Assembly: GCA_040902895.1 (NCBI GenBank)
Contig: JBBDWL010000129.1
Location: 1-64,000 of the forward strand
Source of the DNA: JALYRV01 sp040902895
GTDB lineage: Bacteria > Acidobacteriota > Vicinamibacteria > Vicinamibacterales > SCN-69-37
Direction: 5' to 3'
Length of the DNA: 64,000 nucleotides
The position numbers were made by a program, and so were the translations under genes. The notes under the pieces are model-generated. The model was not told the origin of the DNA and searched no databases. It saw only the letters and a list, made by a program, of their open reading frames with translations. This document shows, piece after piece, positions 1 through 6,538 of the stretch; positions within the stretch are counted from its first letter, which is position 1, and every line of letters starts with the position of its first letter.

Positions 1-133
1 TCCGGATCAGGATGTAGCTCGCGAAGAGGGCGCCGAACAGCATGACCTCCGAGGCGAGGAAGAGCCAGATGCCGATCTTGCCGTTGGTGAGACCGGTGTC
101 GGGGCGGACCTGTACGGTGTAAGGAATATCCAT
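1..133 (-). CDS. coxC: Cytochrome c oxidase subunit III, N-terminal part
   Basis: Only the first 44 codons are present; the gene leaves the window at its left edge. The protein begins MDIPYTVQVRPDTG and enters a first membrane helix with GIWLFLASEVMLFG, which is the usual start of heme-copper oxidase subunit III. Subunit III is a membrane protein of the terminal oxidase that stabilises proton uptake by subunit I. The ATG (131-133) directly abuts the TAA of the subunit I gene (134-136), so the two are co-translated in the same operon. The family call rests on this short segment plus context, and I consider it firm. Confidence 0.85.
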   Translation of the reverse strand, partial: MDIPYTVQVRPDTGLTNGKIGIWLFLASEVMLFGALFASYILIR

Positions 134-1900
134 TTAGGATGAGCGCTCGAACTGCGGCGTGAAGTCCTTGGCCGCGCCGGGAACGCTGTACTCGTAGGGC
201 CCCCGATACGCTTCCGGGGCCACGGCGAAATTACCGTGCGGCGGAGGCGACGGCGCCGCCCACTCAATCGTCGTGGCCTGCCAGGGGTTCTCCCCGGTCT
301 TCTCCCCCTTCCAGATGCTCCAGAAGAAATTGAAGATGAAGGGAATCTGGAAGATCGCCATGATCCACGCGCCCCAGGAGGACACGACGTTCCACTGAAG
401 GACCGGCTGCGCGAAGTCGTAGGTCGCCCCGCCGTCGTACAGGCGCCGCGAGACGCCGGCCATCCCCATGATGAACATCGGCGTGAAGATGACGTTCATG
501 CAGACGAGCGTTCCGACGAAATGGATCTTGCCCAGTGTCTCGTTCATCATCCGCCCGGTTGCCTTCGGGAACCAGTAGTAGATGCCCGCGAAGAGGCCGA
601 AGATCGTCCCCGGAGCGACGACGTAATGGAAGTGGGCGATGACGTAGTACGTGTCGTGCAGCGGGATGTCCGCGATGTTGAAGGCGAGCGGAAGCCCCGT
701 GAGCCCGCCGATGCCGAACATCGGGATAAAACCGAGCGCGAAGAGCATGGGCGTATTGAAGCGTATCGATCCGCCGTAGAGCGAGATCACCAGGGCCGTG
801 AGGATCACGACCGATGGGATCGAGATGATCATCGTCGTCGTCTGGAAGAACGCCGCCATGGCCGTCCCCATGCCGGTCATGAACATGTGGTGCGCCCAGA
901 CGATGAACGACATGAAGCCGAGGAACACGAGCGAGTAGACCATCGCACGGTAGCCCCACAGCGGCTTCCGGGTGTTGTTCGCGATGATCTCCGCCACGAT
1001 GCCCATGGCCGGCAGGATCAGGACGTAGACCTCCGGGTGCGCCAGGAACCAGAACAGGTGCTGCCAGAGGAGCGGGTTGCCGCCGCCGGCCACGTCGAGC
1101 ACCTGGCCACTGACGACGAGGCCGGTCGGGAGGAAGAAGCTCGTGTCGGCCACACGGTCCATCAGCTGCATGAACGCCGCGGCCTCGAGCGGCGGGAAGG
1201 CCAGGAGCAGCAGGAAGGCCGTGACGAACTGGGCCCACACGAAGAAGGGGAACCGCATGAAGGTGAGACCCTTGGCGCGGATCTGGATCGTGGTCGTGAT
1301 GAAGTTGACTGCTCCGAGCAGCGACGAGGTGATCAGGAAGATCATCCCGATGAGCCACCACGTCTGGCCTGTGCCCTCAATGATGGCGAGGGGCGTGTAG
1401 GAGGTCCACCCGGCCTGCGCGGCCCCGCCGGGGACCAAGAAGCTGCCCAGCATCGTGACGCCGCCGAGGAACAGGCACCAGTAGCTCACCATGTTCAGCT
1501 TCGGGAACGCCATGTCCGGGGCGCCAATCTGGAGTGGCAGCACGAAGTTCCCGAATCCTCCGACGGCGAGAGGGACCACCCCGAGGAAGACCATGATGGT
1601 GCCGTGCATCGCGCCGAGCTCGTTGTAGAACTCCGGGAGCATGATTCCGCCCGGCATGCGCGCCTCGCCGAAGAGCCCGCCGATGAGCGGCAGCGCGGTC
1701 TCCGGGTAGGCGAGCTGCCAGCGCATGAGCATCATCAGCGAAAAGCCGAAGAGGAGGAACACAAGGCCCGTGATGGCGTACTGGATGCCGATGACCTTGT
1801 GGTCGGTGGAGAAGACGTACTTGCGCCAGAAGCCCAGCACCTCGTGATGGGCTTCGTGCGGGTGCGGCTTGGGCGCGTTGGCGACCGCCTGCTCACTCAT
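134..1900 (-). CDS. ctaD: Cytochrome c oxidase subunit I (heme-copper oxidase, A-type)
   Basis: 588 aa with about twelve membrane helices; the catalytic subunit that reduces oxygen to water using electrons from a cytochrome or copper donor. Visible landmarks: heme ligand region MHGTIMVF near residue 98, D-channel aspartate in GAPDMAFPKLN near 129, CuB/Tyr/Glu motif HPEVY at 288-292, the CuB histidine pair HHMF at 337-338, and the heme a/a3 region HDTYYVIAHFHYV at 415-427. An ungapped comparison with the remembered Paracoccus/Rhodobacter sequence from HHM to GGSI puts Ile at about 366, where the K-channel lysine (PTGIK) is expected; here the text is PSVVI. No subunit II gene lies next to it. 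It follows a copper lipoprotein gene by 19 bp and is followed by coxC with no gap. Confidence 0.95.
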   Translation of the reverse strand: MSEQAVANAPKPHPHEAHHEVLGFWRKYVFSTDHKVIGIQYAITGLVFLLFGFSLMMLMRWQLAYPETALPLIGGLFGEARMPGGIMLPEFYNELGAMHGTIMVFLGVVPLAVGGFGNFVLPLQIGAPDMAFPKLNMVSYWCLFLGGVTMLGSFLVPGGAAQAGWTSYTPLAIIEGTGQTWWLIGMIFLITSSLLGAVNFITTTIQIRAKGLTFMRFPFFVWAQFVTAFLLLLAFPPLEAAAFMQLMDRVADTSFFLPTGLVVSGQVLDVAGGGNPLLWQHLFWFLAHPEVYVLILPAMGIVAEIIANNTRKPLWGYRAMVYSLVFLGFMSFIVWAHHMFMTGMGTAMAAFFQTTTMIISIPSVVILTALVISLYGGSIRFNTPMLFALGFIPMFGIGGLTGLPLAFNIADIPLHDTYYVIAHFHYVVAPGTIFGLFAGIYYWFPKATGRMMNETLGKIHFVGTLVCMNVIFTPMFIMGMAGVSRRLYDGGATYDFAQPVLQWNVVSSWGAWIMAIFQIPFIFNFFWSIWKGEKTGENPWQATTIEWAAPSPPPHGNFAVAPEAYRGPYEYSVPGAAKDFTPQFERSS

Positions 1901-1919
1901 AGGGAATCTTTTCCGATCG

Positions 1920-2717
1920 CTATGTCGTGGGGACGGCGAACTTGAAGTCCTGGGTCTTCGAATCGCTGCCGGTAACCGTGAGCGAGGCCTTCTGAGTCCC
2001 CAGCCTCTCGTGCCAGGCCGTGATCTCGTAGGTCCCCGCGTCGAGGCCCTGGATCGTGAACTTCCCGTCCGTGTTCGTCACCGAGAAGAACGGATGGGTG
2101 AAGACGCCGACGTAGGCCATCATCCACGGATGCACGTCGCACTTGATCTGGAAGACCGGTTCCGGCCTGCTGAACGTCACGGTCTTTTCCTTCATCGTCG
2201 CGGGCATCGGCTGATTGAAGCTCGGGTTAATCTTTGGAAGGGCGTGGACGTTGTGGAGGATGCCGTCGGAGTTGAGGATCCGGTAGGCCTGCCCGACCAT
2301 GATGCCCATCGCGTGCGGCCGGTATTGGCAGCCAACCTGATCGAGAACCACCGGCGTCGTAGGAGCGGCCCAGGTCTTCCCGGCCGGGAGACCGTTCGAG
2401 ACCCAGACGATGGTGTTCCCCATGGTGTTGCCGTCACCGAGTACCAGCATCTCGGCGGGCACGGGTGCTGAGTGTTTCTGGGCGCACGCAGGGTCGGCGT
2501 CCATGGATAGCGGCTTGAGATTGGGAGGGGACCCGGCGAAGGTGACGGTTCCGGTGACGGACGAGCCTCCGGTGGGCTGCGCCGGCTGTGCGCCCCCCGG
2601 CGCAGGAGCGGTTCCCGTTGCTGGCGCCTGCTGGGCCGTATCGGCCGGCTCGGATCCGCCGCATCCGGCCGCGTACCCAACCACCAGCAGTCCAAGTGCA
2701 AGAACGAGCGATCGTTT
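1920..2717 (-). CDS. Cupredoxin-like lipoprotein with carboxypeptidase-regulatory-like C-terminus
   Basis: 265 aa from a GTG start, preferred over an ATG at 2741 because AAGGAG lies 9 nt before the GTG and gives a classical lipoprotein signal (VKRSLVLALG..., lipobox YAAGC, Cys about residue 19). A Pro/Ala/Gly-rich linker (20-50) leads to a beta-rich domain with HNVHA (155-158) and CDVHPWM (Cys193, His196, Met199). This Cys-x2-His-x2-Met spacing is that of amicyanin-type blue copper sites. The C-terminal ~45 residues (DGKFTIQGLDAGTYEITAW) resemble a carboxypeptidase regulatory-like fold. Its place between ACIII subunit F and oxidase subunit I suggests a membrane-anchored periplasmic electron carrier between them; that role is inference. 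A 7-bp hairpin (2745-2777) and a TATAAA-like element precede it. Confidence 0.72.
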   Translation of the reverse strand, partial: KRSLVLALGLLVVGYAAGCGGSEPADTAQQAPATGTAPAPGGAQPAQPTGGSSVTGTVTFAGSPPNLKPLSMDADPACAQKHSAPVPAEMLVLGDGNTMGNTIVWVSNGLPAGKTWAAPTTPVVLDQVGCQYRPHAMGIMVGQAYRILNSDGILHNVHALPKINPSFNQPMPATMKEKTVTFSRPEPVFQIKCDVHPWMMAYVGVFTHPFFSVTNTDGKFTIQGLDAGTYEITAWHERLGTQKASLTVTGSDSKTQDFKFAVPTT

Positions 2718-2807
2718 CACGATGAACAGCTCCTTGGTCATAATGCGCCGACTTTATAACGGGCTAGCCATCGGCGCAACCTCTTCGTTCAGCTTCGGGC
2801 GCCTCGC

Positions 2808-4022
2808 TCAAACGTTCTCGAACGCGAGCGATTCGGCAAGCCTCGGATCGCGCAGTGGTACAAGCGCATTCCTTCGCATCAGCCAGCCCGCCGCCGCCAC
2901 GAAACATCCGCCGACGGCAAAGAGCGCAGCGACGTCAAGCAGGGTCGGACGGATCCCCTCGGGATGGAGCGTCGGCATGACCTGCCAGTACAAATCCAGG
3001 AAGTGCATGGCGAGAAGCCACGCTCCCCCGACAGCCAGGGTCAATCCCCTCCGCTTGACGGCGCGCCCCATCAGGTAGAAGAACGGCACCCCGAAGTGTC
3101 CCGCCATGAGGAAGAGCGAGACCGTCAACCAGGACCCTTCCATTCGCGCCTTGTACCAGATCGTCTCCTCGGGAAGGTTCGCGTACCACATGAGGAAGAA
3201 CTGGGAGAAGGCGATATAGGCCCAGAACGCCGTGAAGGCGAACAGGAACTTTCCGAGATCGTGCAGGTGCTCGGCGCTGATGATCGTGTCGAGCAGCCCC
3301 GCCCCACGCATCATGACCGCGACGACCGAGAGAAGCGCGATGAACCCGACGAAGGAACCCGCGAAGAAATAGACGCCGAAGATGGTCGAGTACCAGTGCG
3401 GCGTGAGCGACATGATCCAGTCGATCGACGCAAAGGTCTGGGTCAGCGCGAGGACGATGATGGCGGGCCCGGCGAGGCGGCGCAGGCGGGCCGAGACTGC
3501 GGGATCCCCGGTCGCGTCCTGCCCGCGCGAGCCGCGGTAGTAGAGGACGGCGATGAAGGACCAGAGTCCGAAGAAGAGCGCCGCCCGAATCAGGAAGAAC
3601 GGCACGTTGAGGTATGGCGCTTTCCAGCGAAGCAGTGCATCGTGCTCGACTGCGTCTTGATGAGACCACTCGTAGAGATCGTGCAGGCCGAATAGCAACG
3701 GGACGAAGAGGGCCGCCATTACGGGAATCGTCGCGAAGACCGTCTCCCCGATCCGTCGCAGGACGATCCCCCATCCTCCCTGGGACGCGTACTGGATCAG
3801 CACGAAGAAGAGGGCGCCGAGAGCCAGACTCAGAAAGAACAGGAACGACACGAGCCACGAGAAGAAGAACTGCTTCGGATTCCCCGGCCCCAGAATCGCG
3901 CAGGCCGCTATCCCCAGCAGGGCGCAGACCGCGCCCATGACGGGAATGCGGTTCCACGGGTGCCCCGGCGGGATCGTGGCCTGCTCGGGCCGCAGTGCTA
4001 CGTGATCGTGTTCGTGGGTCAT
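2808..4022 (-). CDS. actF: Alternative complex III subunit ActF (quinol:cytochrome c oxidoreductase membrane subunit)
   Basis: 404 aa, about ten membrane helices, matching the ActF family that pairs with ActC as the quinone-binding membrane part of alternative complex III, the bc1-complex replacement. Recognisable stretches include GLHDLYEWSHQDAV (helix-flanking loop), FASIDWIMSLTPHWYSTIFG and AFSQFFLMWYANLPEET, all typical of ActF and its NrfD-like relatives. The start ATG lies in a His/Asp-rich MTHEHDHVA segment and overlaps nothing; the gene begins one base after the stop of actC-actD, indicating translational coupling. A separate ActE (mono-heme cytochrome), usually between ActD and ActF, is missing here. 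Confidence 0.9.
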   Translation of the reverse strand: MTHEHDHVALRPEQATIPPGHPWNRIPVMGAVCALLGIAACAILGPGNPKQFFFSWLVSFLFFLSLALGALFFVLIQYASQGGWGIVLRRIGETVFATIPVMAALFVPLLFGLHDLYEWSHQDAVEHDALLRWKAPYLNVPFFLIRAALFFGLWSFIAVLYYRGSRGQDATGDPAVSARLRRLAGPAIIVLALTQTFASIDWIMSLTPHWYSTIFGVYFFAGSFVGFIALLSVVAVMMRGAGLLDTIISAEHLHDLGKFLFAFTAFWAYIAFSQFFLMWYANLPEETIWYKARMEGSWLTVSLFLMAGHFGVPFFYLMGRAVKRRGLTLAVGGAWLLAMHFLDLYWQVMPTLHPEGIRPTLLDVAALFAVGGCFVAAAGWLMRRNALVPLRDPRLAESLAFENV

Positions 4023-6065
4023 TCAGGACTCCAGCAGCTCGACGCTTCGTGGGCCCAGGGACTCCAGCAGCTTCCTGGTGTCCGATGGATCGAACCGCGG
4101 ATCCCACGATTCGATCGAGATGAAGAACGCGTCGTCGGACGCCCGCTCGAAGACCTTGGATTTGAACAGCGGATGGTGGTGCATCGGGAGCCGGTTCAGA
4201 CCGAGCATGCCAAGGACGGCGCCGAGCGCGCCGAAGAGAACTCCGAGCTCGAACGTGACCGGAATGAACGCTGGCCACGTGAAGAACGGTTTGCCGCTAA
4301 TCACGAGGGGGTAGGCGCTGGCGTGCACCCACCACTGCAGGACGAACCCGAGCGCGGCGCCCATCAGCCCCATGACGAGGACGATCCAGGGAAGCTGGGA
4401 GCGCCGGAGCCCCATCGCCCGGTCAAGGCCGTGGACGGGGAACGGGCTGTGAGCGTCCCATCGCGTGTAGCCCGCGTCACGCACCCGCTCGCACGCGCGA
4501 TAGAGGTCCGCCGGCGTCGCGAATTCGGCGAGGATTCCATAGTACGGCCCCTTCGGGAGCCGCGGGATCAGCGGCAGCTGGAAGCTCCAGCGAGAGCCCG
4601 CCTTCGCGCTACTGACCAGAGGCGCCGCTTCGGCGCGCAAGCGGGCCGGCGTCTCATGTCGGGGACTCTCGTGTCCGTGGCCGTCGTGCCAATGCGGATC
4701 GGCCTGCGGCAGGACGGTCTTGACTTCAGCCGTGGCCACCATCGGAAGAAAGCGCACGAACAGGCAGAACATCGTGAAGAAGAGGCCGAAGCTTCCGAGC
4801 AGGCACGCCACGTCCCAGACCGTCGGCGTGAAGTAGCCCCAGGCTGAGGGCAGGAAGTCACGGTGCAGCGATGTCGTGATAATCACGAACCGCTCGAACC
4901 ACATGCCGATGTTGATGACGATCGACACCACGAACAGGATCGGGATGCTCGTGCGCGCCTTCTTGAACCAGAAGACCTGCGGGCTGATCACGTTGCACGT
5001 GACCATGATCCAGTAGGCCCAGGCGTACGGCCCGAGCGCGCGGTTCAGGAACGTGAAGAGCTCGTAGGGGTTCCCGCTGTACCAGGCGGTGAAGAACTCC
5101 GTGGCATAGGCGTACCCGACCATCGTCCCGGTCACGAGCATGATCTTCGCCATGAAGTCGAAGTGGCGGAGGGTGACAATGTGCTCGAGACCGAATGCTT
5201 TGCGGCAGATCACCATGAGCGTCAGCACCATGGCGAACCCGGAGAAGATCGCGCCCGCGACGAAGTAGGGCGGGAAGACCGTCGTATGCCATCCGGGGAG
5301 GAGGGAGACCGCGAAATCCATCGAGACGATCGAATGAACGGAGAGGACCAGCGGCGTCGCGAGGGCGGCGAGAATGAGATAGGCGGTTTCGTAGTGATGC
5401 CATTGACGCACGGAGCCCCGCCATCCGAGCGCGAAGAAGCCGTACGCGAGCTTCCGGCCGCGCGTCTTCGCCCGATCGCGCATCGTCGCCAGGTCCGGGA
5501 TCAGGCCGACGTACCAGAACAGCACCGAGACGGTGCCGTAGATGCTGACCGCGAAGACGTCCCAGAGAAGCGGGCTCCTGAAATTGGGCCACATGTCCAT
5601 CTGGTTCGGGAGCGGGAACATCCAGTAGGCGACCCAGACGCGTCCCACGTGGATCCCCGGGAACGTCAACGCGCACATGACCGCGAAGATGGTCATCGCC
5701 TCCGCCGCGCGGTTGATCGAGGTGCGCCATTTCTGGCGAAAGAGGAAAAGGATCGCCGAGATGAGCGTCCCGGCATGGCCGATTCCGACCCAGAACACGA
5801 AGTTCGTGATGTCCCACGACCAGCCGACGGGCTGGTTGAGACCCCAGATGCCGATTCCCTCCCAGAAAAGCCACGAAACCGCTACGCCGAGAAGGCCGAG
5901 GAGCGCGAGGGAAGGGATGAAGAAGAGCCACCACCCGATCGGCGCCGGCCGCTCGACCGGCCCCGCGACGACCTCGGTGATGGCATGGAAATCCGGCGAG
6001 CCCAGGATCAGCGTCGGATGGCCCGCGACAGGGTTGTCTAGCAGTTCTGCTTCCGTCTGGGCCAA
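4023..6065 (-). CDS. actC-actD: Fusion of alternative complex III subunits ActC and ActD
   Basis: 680 aa. Residues ~1-450 are an NrfD/PsrC-type ten-helix protein (ActC), with PIGWWLFFIPSLALLG at the first helix, WVGIGHAGTLISA, and FRSPLLWDVFAVSIYGTVS. After a His-rich linker (HWHDGHGHES) residues ~490-680 form an ActD (DUF3341) domain: KGPYYGILAEFATPADLYRA, two helices, then LPMHHHPLFKSKVFERAS and an acidic end. In the described ACIII operons these are two separate proteins. ActC binds quinol and ActD is a small two-helix accessory subunit. It is the first gene of this block; the DNA upstream (6066-6496) holds no ActA pentaheme cytochrome and no ActB iron-sulfur subunit. The frame is uninterrupted, so the fusion is not an obvious sequencing error. 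Confidence 0.9.
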   Translation of the reverse strand: MAQTEAELLDNPVAGHPTLILGSPDFHAITEVVAGPVERPAPIGWWLFFIPSLALLGLLGVAVSWLFWEGIGIWGLNQPVGWSWDITNFVFWVGIGHAGTLISAILFLFRQKWRTSINRAAEAMTIFAVMCALTFPGIHVGRVWVAYWMFPLPNQMDMWPNFRSPLLWDVFAVSIYGTVSVLFWYVGLIPDLATMRDRAKTRGRKLAYGFFALGWRGSVRQWHHYETAYLILAALATPLVLSVHSIVSMDFAVSLLPGWHTTVFPPYFVAGAIFSGFAMVLTLMVICRKAFGLEHIVTLRHFDFMAKIMLVTGTMVGYAYATEFFTAWYSGNPYELFTFLNRALGPYAWAYWIMVTCNVISPQVFWFKKARTSIPILFVVSIVINIGMWFERFVIITTSLHRDFLPSAWGYFTPTVWDVACLLGSFGLFFTMFCLFVRFLPMVATAEVKTVLPQADPHWHDGHGHESPRHETPARLRAEAAPLVSSAKAGSRWSFQLPLIPRLPKGPYYGILAEFATPADLYRACERVRDAGYTRWDAHSPFPVHGLDRAMGLRRSQLPWIVLVMGLMGAALGFVLQWWVHASAYPLVISGKPFFTWPAFIPVTFELGVLFGALGAVLGMLGLNRLPMHHHPLFKSKVFERASDDAFFISIESWDPRFDPSDTRKLLESLGPRSVELLES

Positions 6066-6496
6066 GCCGCTCCCCGGTTCGACTGTTAAAAAGCAACTGG
6101 TTCTACCATCGCGCTTCGCCGGGAGTCAAGCGCCGAGACCGGGACTGATCGCTTATGTCGAAGACCACGCGGGGGGACCCACGTCACTCGCACGGTCAAG
6201 CGCGACGGCGCTGTCGGCCGCCGGCCGGCTGCAGCTCGCGCCTTCGGCAGAATCCTGGATGCGTCGGTCGATCGAGCTCGGGCGGCTGCAGGTGGCTGAA
6301 CTCACCGCCGCTATCGCTATCGAGGCCGGCAGCATCCCGTGCAGTTTCTAGCCCGAATGGCGCAACCATTGCGCCCTTGGCGGCTGATTCAGATTCAGCA
6401 ACACAAGGGGCGGCGCTCGCAATGCGCCGCGCTCACATTCGGGTAACTCCGTTGCCGGCGCGTAGCGCGGCACTTCTTGCGCGCGGCTGCAGTCAG
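6066..6496. other. Gene-free stretch upstream of actC-actD
   Basis: About 430 bp between the start of actC-actD and the heptad array at the end of the permease gene. Short open frames on both strands have no family character. The only structure seen is a 38-bp direct repeat (6105-6142) whose partner lies beyond the PadR gene. A promoter for the respiratory operon must lie here, but I see no convincing -35/-10 pair. Confidence 0.6.
6105..6142. repeat. 38-bp direct repeat, left copy
   Basis: Begins ACCATCGCGC and ends CGAGACCGG. It matches 9726-9763 at 36 of 38 positions (differences at 6115 and 6133) in the same orientation. The pair encloses the PadR regulator and the large permease, as expected for recombination endpoints or a duplicated intergenic segment. 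Confidence 0.75.
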
Positions 6497-6538
6497 GCCT
6501 GGGGTCCGGGGTCTGTCGTCTGTGTTCTGTGGCCTACG
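6497..6538. repeat. Heptanucleotide array at the stop codon of the large permease
   Basis: Six 7-bp units on the plus strand: GCCTGGG, GTCCGGG, GTCTGTC, GTCTGTG, TTCTGTG, GCCTACG. The permease TAG (complement of 6534-6536) lies inside the last unit, so read along the gene the array starts at the stop codon. Consensus is close to that of the array at 9219-9268, and both share the ACGTAGGCCACAG junction. Confidence 0.7.

Noticed and set aside
236..1945. 569-codon open frame on the plus strand
   Set aside because: It is antisense to the oxidase subunit I gene, is extremely Arg/Asp/Glu-rich without family features, and arises from GC-rich third positions.
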